A stretch of 64,000 nt of DNA, taken from positions 124,001-188,000 of the forward strand of contig NZ_JACIBC010000006.1 of NCBI RefSeq assembly GCF_014195095.1, given 5' to 3'. A model generated the notes under the pieces. It was not told the origin of the DNA. It made no database searches and worked only from the letters and a program-made list of their open reading frames with translations. Below, piece by piece: positions 38,679-48,056 of this stretch (position 1 is the stretch's first letter; each line of letters begins with the position of its first letter). Position numbers and translations under genes: made by a program. This DNA is from Rhizobium sp. BK602 (lineage in GTDB: Bacteria > Pseudomonadota > Alphaproteobacteria > Rhizobiales > Rhizobiaceae).

Positions 38679-41668
38679 GCGGCGCCAATCGTATCGCGGG
38701 CAAGGGCCGTCTGACGCCGGCGAGAACCGCCCGCTTCACCTTTGACGGCAAGAGCTACACGGCGCTGGAGGGCGACACCGTCGCCTCGGCGCTGCTGGCC
38801 AACGGTGTTCACCTCCTCGGCCGTTCGTTCAAATATCACCGTCCGCGCGGCATCCTGTCGGCCGGCGCCGAGGAGCCGAACGCGCTGCTCGACATTTCCC
38901 GCGACGCGGCCCGCCGCCAGCCGAACGTGCGCGCCAGCGTGCAGGAGGTGTTCGACGGCATGAAGGCGCAGTCGCAGAACCGCTGGCCGTCGCTTGCCTT
39001 CGATATCGGCGGCATCAACAATGCGCTGTCGCCCTTCTTCGCCGCCGGCTTCTACTACAAGACCTTCATGTGGCCGAAGGCGGCCTGGAAGCACGTTTAC
39101 GAGCCCTTCATCCGCCGTGCCGCCGGTCTCGGCGTCGCGCCGACGGAAGGGGACCCGGATCATTATGCCAGCCGTTACGCTCATTGCGACGTGCTGGTGG
39201 TCGGTGCGGGCGTTGCCGGTCTTGCGGCGGCGCTGGCCGCGGCGGAAGCCGGCGCCAAGGTCATTCTTTGCGACGAGCAGGCGGAAGCCGGCGGCGCGCT
39301 GCGCTTTGATACGGGCGTGAAGATCGACGGCGCCGAAGGCTATGCCTGGGCGCAGGGCGTCATCGCCAAGCTGAGCGCGATGGACAATGTGCAGGTGCTG
39401 ACCCGCACGACCGCCTTCGGTTATTACAACCACAATTTCGTCGGTCTGGCCGAGCGCGTGACCGATCATCTGGCCAAGCCGGACCACGATTTGCCGCGCG
39501 AGCGGCTGTGGCAGGTGCGCGCCAAGCGCGTCATCCTGGCGACGGGTGCGATCGAGCGCCATATGGTGTTCCCGAACAACGACCGGCCGGGCATCATGCT
39601 GGCGTCCGCCGCCCGCACCTATCTCAATCACTACGGCGTCGCCGTCGGGGCCAAGATCGGCGTCTATACGGCGCATGATTCGGCTTACGAAGCAGCCTTC
39701 GACCTCAAGCGTGCCGGCGTTTCCATCGCCGTTATCGTCGATAGCCGCGTTCGCCCCGGCGAGGCAGTTGCCGCCGAGGCCAAGCGGCTTGGGATCGAGG
39801 TACTGAGCGACTATGCCGTGGTCGACACCGCCGGCAAACTCAGGATTTCCTCGATCACGGTGGCGCGCAACGGCAGCCGCGCTTCGCGCAAGATCGCGGT
39901 CGACGCGCTGCTGGTATCGGCCGGCTGGACGCCTTCCGTGCATCTGTTCTCGCAGTCGCGCGGCAAGCTGAAGTTCGAGACCGAGAAGCAGCGCTTCCTG
40001 CCCGGTACCTATGTGCAGGATTGTCTCTCGGTCGGTGCCTGCAACGGCACGGACGGCCTGCAGGCGGCGATCGAGGAATCGCTTGCCGCCGGCGAGCTGA
40101 TGGCGAAGGCCGCCGGCGCCGATGGCGAGGGCAAGATCTCGCTTCAGGCCGAACAGGCCTTCGAATGGACCGGCGGCATGATCGGCGCGGCCGAAGGGGC
40201 CGGACCGGAGACCAGCGCCAAGGCCTTCGTCGATTTCCAGCATGACGTCTGCGCCAAGGATATCCGTCTTGCCGTGCGCGAGGGCATGCATTCGATCGAG
40301 CATATCAAGCGCTTCACCACCAACGGCATGGCCTCCGATCAGGGCAAGCTTTCCAACATGCACGGTCTGGCGATTGCCGCGGAGATGCTCGGCAGGGACA
40401 TTCCGAAGGTCGGCCTCACCACCTTCCGCGCGCCCTATACGCCGGTGACCTACGGTACGCTGATCAGCCATTCGCGTGGCGCCCTCTTCGACCCTGCGCG
40501 CAAGACGCCGATGCATGGCTGGGAAGAGGCACATGGCGCCATCTTCGAGGATGTCGGCAACTGGAAGCGCGCCTGGTTCTATCCGCGCGCCGGCGAGACC
40601 ATGCACGAGGCGGTCAACCGCGAGTGCCGCACGGCGCGCGAGGTGGCCGGCGTGTTCGACGCATCGACGCTCGGCAAAATCGAGGTGGTCGGTCCGGACG
40701 CCGCCAAGTTCCTGAACCTGCTCTATACCAATGCCTGGGATACGCTGAAGCCCGGCCGCTGCCGCTACGGCATCATGACCCGCGAGGACGGCTTCGTCTA
40801 TGACGACGGCGTCGTCGGGCGTCTGGCCGAGGACCGCTTCCATGTGACGACCACGACCGGCGGCGCGCCGCGCGTGCTGCATCATATGGAGGACTATCTC
40901 CAGACCGAATTCCCGCATCTGAAGGTTTGGCTGACGTCGACCACGGAGCAATGGGCCGTCATCGCCGTGCAGGGTCCGAAGGCGCGCGAGATCATCGAGC
41001 CGCTCGTCGAGGGCCAGGATCTCTCCAACGAGGCCTTCCCGCATATGAGCGTGGCCGAGTGCAAGGTCTGTGGCGTGCCGGCGCGGCTGTTCCGCGTCTC
41101 CTTTACCGGTGAAGTCGGCTACGAAATCAACGTACCGGCCGATTACGGCCAGGCCGTCTGGGAAGCAGTCTGGGCTCGCGCCGAACCGCTCGGCGCCTGC
41201 GCCTACGGCACCGAGACCATGCACGTTCTGCGCGCCGAGAAGGGCTATATCATCGTCGGCCAGGATACGGACGGCACGGTGACGCCCGATGATGCCGGGC
41301 TTTCCTGGGCTGTTTCCAAGAAGAAGCCGGATTTCGTCGGCATTCGCGGCCTGCAGCGCCCCGATCTGGTGAAGGAAGGCCGCAAGCAGCTGGTCGGCCT
41401 CGTCACCCGCGATCCGAAGGTGGTGCTGGAGGAAGGCGCGCAGATCGTCGCCGATCCGAACGAGCCGAAGCCGATGACCATGCTCGGCCATGTCACTTCG
41501 TCTTATTGGTCGGAAAATCTCGGCCGCTCGATCGCCTTCGCGCTGGTTGCCGGTGGGCGCGAGCGTATGGGCAAGACGCTCTACGTGCCGATGCCCGACA
41601 AGACGATTGCTGTCGAGGTGACGGATCTGGTGTTCTTTGACAAGGAAGGAGGCCGGATCAATGGCTGA
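38675..41668 (+). CDS. soxA: sarcosine oxidase subunit alpha
   Basis: This 997-residue alpha subunit contains three parts. An N-terminal 2Fe-2S-like domain lacking iron in the known enzymes covers about 20-110 (RFTFDGKSYTALEGDTVASAL). An NAD-binding domain follows with VVGAGVAGLAAALAAAEAGA at about 175-194. The C-terminal GcvT/aminomethyltransferase-like folate domain covers about 600-990 (TGEVGYEINVPADYGQ is typical). It binds NAD+ and the folate acceptor and houses the tunnel to the beta subunit's flavin. It overlaps soxD by 4 bp and soxG by 8 bp, so the subunits are co-translated. Confidence 0.94.
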   Translation: MSGANRIAGKGRLTPARTARFTFDGKSYTALEGDTVASALLANGVHLLGRSFKYHRPRGILSAGAEEPNALLDISRDAARRQPNVRASVQEVFDGMKAQSQNRWPSLAFDIGGINNALSPFFAAGFYYKTFMWPKAAWKHVYEPFIRRAAGLGVAPTEGDPDHYASRYAHCDVLVVGAGVAGLAAALAAAEAGAKVILCDEQAEAGGALRFDTGVKIDGAEGYAWAQGVIAKLSAMDNVQVLTRTTAFGYYNHNFVGLAERVTDHLAKPDHDLPRERLWQVRAKRVILATGAIERHMVFPNNDRPGIMLASAARTYLNHYGVAVGAKIGVYTAHDSAYEAAFDLKRAGVSIAVIVDSRVRPGEAVAAEAKRLGIEVLSDYAVVDTAGKLRISSITVARNGSRASRKIAVDALLVSAGWTPSVHLFSQSRGKLKFETEKQRFLPGTYVQDCLSVGACNGTDGLQAAIEESLAAGELMAKAAGADGEGKISLQAEQAFEWTGGMIGAAEGAGPETSAKAFVDFQHDVCAKDIRLAVREGMHSIEHIKRFTTNGMASDQGKLSNMHGLAIAAEMLGRDIPKVGLTTFRAPYTPVTYGTLISHSRGALFDPARKTPMHGWEEAHGAIFEDVGNWKRAWFYPRAGETMHEAVNRECRTAREVAGVFDASTLGKIEVVGPDAAKFLNLLYTNAWDTLKPGRCRYGIMTREDGFVYDDGVVGRLAEDRFHVTTTTGGAPRVLHHMEDYLQTEFPHLKVWLTSTTEQWAVIAVQGPKAREIIEPLVEGQDLSNEAFPHMSVAECKVCGVPARLFRVSFTGEVGYEINVPADYGQAVWEAVWARAEPLGACAYGTETMHVLRAEKGYIIVGQDTDGTVTPDDAGLSWAVSKKKPDFVGIRGLQRPDLVKEGRKQLVGLVTRDPKVVLEEGAQIVADPNEPKPMTMLGHVTSSYWSENLGRSIAFALVAGGRERMGKTLYVPMPDKTIAVEVTDLVFFDKEGGRING

Positions 41669-42221
41669 TATCGCAACCCGCAAATCGCCGCTTGCCGGCC
41701 GCCATGGCGGCTCCGCGGTCGTCCGCCTGACGCCTGCCGCGCCGGCAAGCCGCATTTCGCTGCGCGCTCCGGCCGATTCGGTCGCCGGTCTCTCCAAGGC
41801 GCTCGGCCTGACGCTGCCGACGCGGCCGAAGACTTCGGCGAGCGCCAACGGCCGTCACGCCCTCTGGCTCGGCCCGGACGAATGGCTCGTCATCGATGAG
41901 AGCGGCGCCGAGCTGGTCGGCCTTGCCGCCTCCTCGGGCGTGCTGCATTCGGCGACGGATGTCTCGCACCGCAACACGGCGATCATCGTCTCTGGCCCCG
42001 GCGCGGAAGCGACGCTCTCCGGCGGCTGCCCGCAGGATCTGTCGATCGCGGCTTTCCCCGTCGGCGCCTGCTCGCGCACGCTGTTCGGCAAGGCGGAAGT
42101 GGTGCTGCTGCGCCTGGATGCCGAGACCTTCCGTGTGGAAGTCTGGCGCTCCTTCTCCAGCTATGCTTTCGGTCTGCTTGCCGAAGCGGCGGAGGATGCG
42201 GACAATACCTTCTCCGCTTGA
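41661..42221 (+). CDS. soxG: sarcosine oxidase subunit gamma
   Basis: This 186-residue gamma subunit resembles the GcvT C-terminal fold and caps the alpha subunit. Typical segments are ALWLGPDEWLVI (about 72-83), VLHSATDVSHRNTAIIVSGPGA (about 100-121) and VEVWRSFSSYAFGLLAEA near the end. The ATG at 41661 overlaps the soxA stop by 8 bp, with AAGGAAGGAGG upstream. The usual rhizobial operon may continue with purU or folD, but neither is present; the next gene is a convergent MaoC-like protein. Confidence 0.92.
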   Translation: MADIATRKSPLAGRHGGSAVVRLTPAAPASRISLRAPADSVAGLSKALGLTLPTRPKTSASANGRHALWLGPDEWLVIDESGAELVGLAASSGVLHSATDVSHRNTAIIVSGPGAEATLSGGCPQDLSIAAFPVGACSRTLFGKAEVVLLRLDAETFRVEVWRSFSSYAFGLLAEAAEDADNTFSA

Positions 42222-42236
42222 GGGGAGGGGAGATCG

Positions 42237-42725
42237 TCAAGTCTCTTCCGGCCGATCCTTCGGATCGAACTGCGATATGGTCGTCCATGTCGCGGTGAGC
42301 GCCGGCTTGCGCTCGTTTTCGATTTCAACGGTCACGTCATAGGTCAGCATCAGCATGCTTGCACCGCGCAGCCGCGTTCCGGCGAGCGTGAAGCGGCCGC
42401 GCACGCGGGCGCCGCATTTGACCGGCGACATGAAGCGGATTTTTTCGAAGCCGTAATTGATGCCCATGGTCTGCTCCCGGATCTTGGGGAGCGCGCTGTA
42501 GTTCATGGCGGAGAGCAGCGATAGCGTCAGGAAGCCGTGGGCGATGGTGCCGCCATAGGGTGTCTCCGCCTTGGCGCGTTCGGGATCGACATGGATGAAC
42601 TGATGGTCGTGTGTGGCGTCGGCGAAGGTGTCGATCATCGTCTGGTCGACGGTGATCCAGTCCGAGATGCCGATCTCGGTTCCGGCCAGTTTCATGATCT
42701 CAACAAGCGAAATATCGCCGGGCAT
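42237..42725 (-). CDS. MaoC-like dehydratase (hot-dog fold)
   Basis: This 162-residue single hot-dog hydratase has the R-specific enoyl-CoA hydratase motif as DATHDHQFIHVDPERA (about 36-51), followed by GGTIAHGFLTLSL (about 58-70). The Asp and His of the active site are therefore present. The best guess is an (R)-specific enoyl-CoA hydratase or related MaoC protein, which could supply precursors for polyhydroxybutyrate or branched-chain degradation. The substrate is unknown. The ATG at 42725 follows GAGGA; an in-frame codon upstream is rejected. It converges with soxG with 15 bp between stops, and lies 67 bp after glgX on the same strand. Confidence 0.88.
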   Translation of the reverse strand: MPGDISLVEIMKLAGTEIGISDWITVDQTMIDTFADATHDHQFIHVDPERAKAETPYGGTIAHGFLTLSLLSAMNYSALPKIREQTMGINYGFEKIRFMSPVKCGARVRGRFTLAGTRLRGASMLMLTYDVTVEIENERKPALTATWTTISQFDPKDRPEET

Positions 42726-42792
42726 TCTGTCCTCGTGATCTCTACAGCATCTTTGCCCTTTCTGGCGAAGAAGGCCGCAAAGTGCAAGGCGG

Positions 42793-44763
42793 TCAGTTTT
42801 CGACGAGGAAACTGACGGAGCGCGCCGCAAGCGTGAGGTCGCTCTGAATATGCATCTGCCCCTTCGCGTCGAGCAGCGACCAGCCCGCCGGTGCGGCGGG
42901 AAGGGCGGCCTGCAGTTGCTCACGCCCCCGGTTGATCAGCACGGCGAGGCGCGTCTTTCCGCCGGTGTCATTATCCGTGGTCTCGATCGCCATGCCGAGG
43001 AAGCGTGCATCCGGCGCTTCCCAGTCGGGCACCGTCATCGGCAGACCGGTGGCGGAGAACCAGAGGATGTCGCCATCGCCATGGAAGAATTGGAGATCGC
43101 GAAGGGCGGGGAAGCGGCGGCGGAGGCCGGCCAGCCAGGCGGTATGGCCGATCAGCTCTTCGTCCAGCGCCGCCCAGTCCACCCAGGTGATGTCATTGTC
43201 CTGGCAATAGGCATTGTTGTTGCCGCGCTGGCTGCGGCCGCCCTCGTCGCCGGCCGTCAGCATGAGGGTGCCGCGCGTGGCAAAGAGCGTCGACAGCAGC
43301 GCCTCGATATCGGCGCGGCGTTTGGCGAGAACGGCCGGATCGTCGGTCTTGCCTTCGACGCCGTTGTTCCAGGAATAATTCTCGTTGTGGCCGTCGCGAT
43401 TGTCCTCGCCATTCGCCTCGTTGTGCTTGTGCTCATGGGAGACGAGATCCATCAGCGTGAAGCCGTCATGGGCGGCGAGGAAGTTGACGCTACGGGTCTG
43501 CATGCGGCCATCGCGGCCGAAGATGGAGGACGAACCGGCAAGAATGGTGGCGAGATCGCCGATCTTGCCGCCGTCGCCGCGCCAGAAGCAACGCAGGTCG
43601 TCGCGGGCGCGATCGTTCCATTCGAGGAAGGGGGCCGGGAAATTGCCGAGCTGATAGCCGCCGGGGCCGATATCCCAGGGTTCGGCGATCATGATGCGGT
43701 CCTGAAGCACCTCGTCGGCGAAGAGGGAGCGCAAGGTCAGCCCCTCGGGGTCGAAACCCCTCGCGGTGCGGCCGATGACGGTGGCGAGGTCGAAACGGAA
43801 GCCGTCGATGCCGGCATGGAGAACGAAATGCCGGAGGCTGTCGATGATGAGCCGGCGCACGGCTGGCTGATCGCAGGCGACGGTGTTGCCTGTGCCGGTA
43901 TCGTTGACCAGCATGCCGGGTTCAGCCGGCTGGTGGCGGAAATAGGTGGGGTTGTCGAGGCCACGCAGGGAGAGCGTCGGTCCGAAGCGGTCGCTCTCGC
44001 CGGTATGGTTGAAGACGAGGTCGAGGATGACGCCGATGCCCTCCGCGTGAAGGGCGGCGACCGTTTCGCGCAATTCCGTAACGCCGCCCGGCACCAGGCG
44101 CGGATCGAGCGCCATGAAGGCGACGGGATTGTAGCCCCAGCCGTTGGTGAGGCCGAGCGGCGGCAGATGTCGTTCATCGATCCAGGCGGTGATCGGCATC
44201 AGCTCGACGGCATCGACGCGCAGGCGTTTGAGATGGGCGATGACGGCGGGGTGGGCGAGGGCGGCCAGCCTGCCGCGCTTCTCTTCCGGCACATCCGGAT
44301 GCAGCATGGTGAAGGGCTTGACGGCGATTTCGTAGATCAGGCCGCCCGGCTGGAACAGCGGTTTGGCCGGCTTGACCGGAATGTCGCGCGCCACGATCGC
44401 CTTCGGCATCAGGTCCTGCGTGTCCTCGCCGAAGATGCCCAGGCGCGGATCGTATCGGAATGGCCGGTCGAATTCCCTGGCATAGGGGTCGGCGAGCAGC
44501 TTCGAGGGATCGAACCACAGGCCCCGATCGGGATCATAGGTGCCATGGGCGCGGAAGCCATAGCGTGCGCCATGCTTGACGTCTTTCACGAAGAGGCGAT
44601 GTTCCTCACCGTCCTCCGTCAGCGGCAGGCGCGCGATCTCTTTTTTGCCTTCGGCATCGAACAGGCAGAGCTCGATCCTATCGGCATGTCTGGACCAGAC
44701 CGCAAACTCCGCGCCGTCGTCGGTGAGGGTAGCGCCAAGGGAGCGGGTGGCGGGCTCTGACAT
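42793..44763 (-). CDS. glgX: glycogen debranching enzyme GlgX
   Basis: This 656-residue isoamylase-type enzyme hydrolyses alpha-1,6 branches of limit dextrins made by GlgP. An N-terminal carbohydrate-binding-like domain (LGATLTDDGAEFAVWSRHA) leads to a GH13 barrel. The nucleophile Asp is in GFRFDLATV, the acid/base Glu in IMIAEPWDIG, and the third Asp in AAHDGFTLMD. YNPVAFMALDPRL is typical of GlgX. The length is close to the family's usual. It is on the same strand as, and downstream of, pgm, separated by 214 bp with two palindromes, so it may be transcribed from its own promoter or by read-through. Confidence 0.93.
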   Translation of the reverse strand: MSEPATRSLGATLTDDGAEFAVWSRHADRIELCLFDAEGKKEIARLPLTEDGEEHRLFVKDVKHGARYGFRAHGTYDPDRGLWFDPSKLLADPYAREFDRPFRYDPRLGIFGEDTQDLMPKAIVARDIPVKPAKPLFQPGGLIYEIAVKPFTMLHPDVPEEKRGRLAALAHPAVIAHLKRLRVDAVELMPITAWIDERHLPPLGLTNGWGYNPVAFMALDPRLVPGGVTELRETVAALHAEGIGVILDLVFNHTGESDRFGPTLSLRGLDNPTYFRHQPAEPGMLVNDTGTGNTVACDQPAVRRLIIDSLRHFVLHAGIDGFRFDLATVIGRTARGFDPEGLTLRSLFADEVLQDRIMIAEPWDIGPGGYQLGNFPAPFLEWNDRARDDLRCFWRGDGGKIGDLATILAGSSSIFGRDGRMQTRSVNFLAAHDGFTLMDLVSHEHKHNEANGEDNRDGHNENYSWNNGVEGKTDDPAVLAKRRADIEALLSTLFATRGTLMLTAGDEGGRSQRGNNNAYCQDNDITWVDWAALDEELIGHTAWLAGLRRRFPALRDLQFFHGDGDILWFSATGLPMTVPDWEAPDARFLGMAIETTDNDTGGKTRLAVLINRGREQLQAALPAAPAGWSLLDAKGQMHIQSDLTLAARSVSFLVEN

Positions 44764-44941
44764 GTCTCGCGGGCTCTCCGGATGGCTTGAGATGGTTCCC
44801 TCTCCCCGTTCCTGAGTTCATCGAAGGGCGGGAGAGAGGGTGAGGGGCGGAGTCTTCGGCAAACGGTGCCGCCGTGGCGAATTTTGAGAAGCCCCTGATC
44901 CGACCAGTCGCCGCCTCACTTCGTTCGGCAGCGTCTGGCCA

Positions 44942-44969
44942 CCTTCTCCCCGCATTTGCGGGGAGAAGG
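44942..44969. repeat. perfect palindrome between pgm and glgX
   Basis: CCTTCTCCCCGC-ATTT-GCGGGGAGAAGG is a 12-bp perfect inverted repeat just after the pgm stop (minus strand). A related partial palindrome with CCCTCTCCCC / GGGAGAGAGGG arms lies near 44800-44840. There is no T-run, so it is more like a dispersed REP-type element than a terminator, but it could attenuate transcription into glgX. Confidence 0.65.
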
Positions 44970-44977
44970 GATTGGGT

Positions 44978-46606
44978 TCAGGTAATGACCGTCGGCGCGT
45001 CGCGGCCGGTGCGAGCCTTGATGTCGGCGATCGCTTCGGCGGCGGCGATGAGGTCGGCCAGGGCTTCCTGGGTCTCGATGTTGTGGCGGGTCGGATCGGG
45101 CTCGTAGCGCTCGATATAGACACGCAGCGTTGCGCCCGTCGTGCCGGTGCCGGAAAGACGGAAGACCACGCGGGAGCCGCCCTCGAAGAGGATGCGGATG
45201 CCCTGGTGCTGGCTGACGGACTTGTCGACCGGATCGTGATAGGCGAAGTCGTCGGCCGCCGAAACGGTGAGGTTGCCATATTTCGTGCCCGGCAGGGTCG
45301 GCAGCTTTTCGCGCAGCGCGTCGATCAGGCCGTTGGCGGCGTCGGTGTCGACGCCTTCATAGTCGTGGCGTGAATAATAGTTGCGGCCGTAGGTCGCCCA
45401 ATGCTGGGTGACAATGTCGACGACGCTTTCGCCGCGTACGGCCAGAATGTTGAGCCAAAGCAGCACGGCCCAGAGACCGTCCTTTTCACGGACGTGGTTG
45501 GAGCCGGTGCCGGAGCTTTCCTCGCCGCAGATCGTTGCCATGCCGGCGTCGAGCAGGTTGCCGAAGAATTTCCAGCCGGTCGGCGTCTCGTAGATGCCGA
45601 CGCCACGCTTTTCGGCGACACGGTCGGCGGCGCCGCTGGTCGGCATGGAGCGGGCGATGCCGGCGATGCCGCTGGAATAGCCGGGGGCGAGATTGGCGTT
45701 GGCGGCGAGGATGGCCAAGCTGTCCGACGGCGTGACGTAGATACCCTTGCCGATGATCAGGTTGCGGTCGCCGTCGCCGTCGGATGCCGCGCCGAAATCG
45801 GGAGCGTCCTCGCCCATCATCTCATCGTAAAGTTCTTTGCAATGGACGAGGTTCGGATCGGGGTGATGGCCGCCGAAATCCGGCAGCGGCAGGAAATTGC
45901 GCACCGAGCCGTCGGGCGCGCCGAGGCGGATTTCGAAGATTTCCTTGGCATAGGGACCGGTGACCGCGCTCATCGCATCGAAATTGAGGCGGAAGCCGAG
46001 ACTGATGAGGTTGCGGATGGCGCCGAAATCGAACAGCTCTTCCATCAGCGCCGCATAGTCCTCGACCGGGTCGATGACCGAGACGATCATGCCGCCGACG
46101 TCTTCGCGGGCGATGCGGTCGAGATTGATATCGGGGAAGTCGGCGATCTTGTAACTGTCGATCACCTTGGAGCGCTCGTAGATCGCATCGGTGATCTTTT
46201 CCGGCGCCGGGCCGCCATTGCCGATATTGTACTTGATGCCGAAGTCTTCGGTCGGTCCGCCCGGATTGTGGCTGGCCGACAATATGATGCCGCCGAATGC
46301 CTTGTATTTGCGGATGATGTGCGAGGCTGCGGGTGTCGAGAGGATGCCGCCCTTGCCGACCATCACCTTGCCGAAGCCATTGGCCGCGGCCATCTTGATG
46401 GCCTTTTGAATGACTTCACGATTGTAGTAACGGCCGTCGCCGCCGATGACCAGGGTCTTGCCCTGGTAGCCCTCGAGCGAATCGAAAATCGACTGGATGA
46501 AGTTTTCCGCATAGTTCGGCTGCTGGAATACGGGAACCTTCTTTCGCAGGCCTGACGTACCAGGCTTCTGATCCGCGTAGGGGGTGGTGGGAACAGTTTT
46601 AATCAT
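44978..46606 (-). CDS. pgm: phosphoglucomutase
   Basis: This 542-residue alpha-D-phosphohexomutase interconverts glucose 1-phosphate and glucose 6-phosphate. The phosphoserine loop is ILSASHNPGG. The metal-binding loop is DGDGDRNLI and the sugar loop is GEESSGTGSNH, followed by the C-terminal phosphate loop RLSGTGTTGATLRVY. The ATG at 46606 (MIKTVPTTPYADQ) is preferred; it lies five bases after the glgA stop, with GAGG upstream. It is the last gene of the glycogen operon. It links glucose 6-phosphate to ADP-glucose synthesis. Confidence 0.95.
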   Translation of the reverse strand: MIKTVPTTPYADQKPGTSGLRKKVPVFQQPNYAENFIQSIFDSLEGYQGKTLVIGGDGRYYNREVIQKAIKMAAANGFGKVMVGKGGILSTPAASHIIRKYKAFGGIILSASHNPGGPTEDFGIKYNIGNGGPAPEKITDAIYERSKVIDSYKIADFPDINLDRIAREDVGGMIVSVIDPVEDYAALMEELFDFGAIRNLISLGFRLNFDAMSAVTGPYAKEIFEIRLGAPDGSVRNFLPLPDFGGHHPDPNLVHCKELYDEMMGEDAPDFGAASDGDGDRNLIIGKGIYVTPSDSLAILAANANLAPGYSSGIAGIARSMPTSGAADRVAEKRGVGIYETPTGWKFFGNLLDAGMATICGEESSGTGSNHVREKDGLWAVLLWLNILAVRGESVVDIVTQHWATYGRNYYSRHDYEGVDTDAANGLIDALREKLPTLPGTKYGNLTVSAADDFAYHDPVDKSVSQHQGIRILFEGGSRVVFRLSGTGTTGATLRVYIERYEPDPTRHNIETQEALADLIAAAEAIADIKARTGRDAPTVIT

Positions 46607-46610
46607 CGGG

Positions 46611-48053
46611 TTAAGCGCCTCTCGAGACAAGGCTGGAGTAGAGAGCGGCGTAGCGTTCTGCGCTCCTGCCCCAGGATACGTCGGATTTCATGCCCTGCTT
46701 TTGCAGCTGCGTCCAGACCTTTCGATCCTGGAAAAGGTGCATGGCGCGGCGGATGGCTTGCAGCAGCCCTTCGGCGGTGATGGGCGCAAACTGAATGCCG
46801 GTGGCGACTTTCGCCTGCAATGCGGCGTGGTTGGCGTCGATAATCGTGTCGTTGAGACCACCCGTGCGCGCAACGATCGGCAGGCAGCCATAGCGTAAGC
46901 CATAAAGCTGCGTGAGGCCACAGGGTTCGAAGCGGGAGGGGATGATGATGGCGTCGCAGCCGGCCTGCATCAGATGCGACATCGGCTCATCATAGCCGGC
47001 GGAAACACCGACACGGCCGCGATGACGGCCGGCGGCCGCAAAGAGCGCGCCTTCGAGAGCGGCATCGCCGGCGCCGAGGATGGCAAGCTTGCCGCCCATG
47101 GCGACGATATCGCCGGAAATGGCGGCCAGCAGGTCCATTCCCTTCTGCCAGGTCAGGCGGCTGACGACACAGAAGATCGGCCCGTCATCCTCGTCCAGGC
47201 CGAAATGCTCGACCACGCGCTTGCGGTTGGCGGCTCGGTCCTTCAGCGTCGAGGCGCCATAGGTCTTGGCGATCATCGGATCGGCTTCCGGATTCCAGAT
47301 GCCGTCATCGATGCCGTTGACGATGCCGTGCAGGCTGCCGGCGCGGCTGGCGATGACGCCTTCGAGACCCATGCCGAATTCCGGGGTCAGGATCTCTTCG
47401 GCATAGGAAGGGCTGACCGTAGTGATGGCATGCGCCGTCTGCAGGCCGCCCTTCAAGAAGCCGACATCGCCGTAATACTCGATGCCCTCCACCGAGAAGG
47501 CGTGCGGGGGAAGCTGCAGGCCAGGGAAGACGTCCGGGCCGAACTGGCCCTGGAAGGCGATGTTGTGGATGGTGAGCACGCTCGGCCGCTCGGGCGAGGG
47601 ATAATAGCGCATGTAGACCGGCACCAGGGCCGATTGCCAGTCGTGCACATGCACCAGGTCCGGCTGCCAGCCGGGCAGCAGGCCGCTCGCGATCTGCGCG
47701 CCGGCGAGCGACAGGGCGGCAAAGCGGCGCCAATTGTCGGGGTAATCCTTGCCGGTGGCATCCACGTAAGGGCCGCCGGTGCGGTTGTAATAGGCCGGCG
47801 CGTCGAGCACGAGGAAGGAAATACCACTATGCTCGACCTCGAGCACGGTGGCTTTTTCGCCCAGCAGGTCGGCGAATTCGAGCCGGGCCACTGGGTCGCG
47901 GATGGCCTTCATCACCGCGGGGTAACCGGGGATCAGCGTCTTCGTCTCGACGCCATACGGCTTCAGCGCGATAGGCAGGGCGCCGGCCACATCGGCCAGG
48001 CCCCCTGTCTTGATCAAAGGGAAGACTTCGGATGCAACCGAAAGAACTTTCAT
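46611..48053 (-). CDS. glgA: glycogen synthase
   Basis: This 480-residue GT5 starch/glycogen synthase transfers glucose from ADP-glucose to the non-reducing end of the alpha-1,4 chain. The N-terminal KTGGLADVAGALP motif (Lys15) binds ADP-glucose. IHNIAFQGQFGPD and the GIDDGIWNPEADP loop are typical. The C-terminal PSRFEPCGLTQLYGLRYG motif is the second substrate-binding region. The length equals that of the family. It lies three bases after the glgC stop and four bases before pgm, in an operon on the minus strand. Confidence 0.96.
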   Translation of the reverse strand: MKVLSVASEVFPLIKTGGLADVAGALPIALKPYGVETKTLIPGYPAVMKAIRDPVARLEFADLLGEKATVLEVEHSGISFLVLDAPAYYNRTGGPYVDATGKDYPDNWRRFAALSLAGAQIASGLLPGWQPDLVHVHDWQSALVPVYMRYYPSPERPSVLTIHNIAFQGQFGPDVFPGLQLPPHAFSVEGIEYYGDVGFLKGGLQTAHAITTVSPSYAEEILTPEFGMGLEGVIASRAGSLHGIVNGIDDGIWNPEADPMIAKTYGASTLKDRAANRKRVVEHFGLDEDDGPIFCVVSRLTWQKGMDLLAAISGDIVAMGGKLAILGAGDAALEGALFAAAGRHRGRVGVSAGYDEPMSHLMQAGCDAIIIPSRFEPCGLTQLYGLRYGCLPIVARTGGLNDTIIDANHAALQAKVATGIQFAPITAEGLLQAIRRAMHLFQDRKVWTQLQKQGMKSDVSWGRSAERYAALYSSLVSRGA

Positions 48054-48056
48054 TCG

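Noticed and set aside
38609..41848. 1079-codon open frame on the minus strand opposite soxA
   Set aside because: Antisense shadow of soxA, with no domain and a composition typical of the complement of GC-rich genes.
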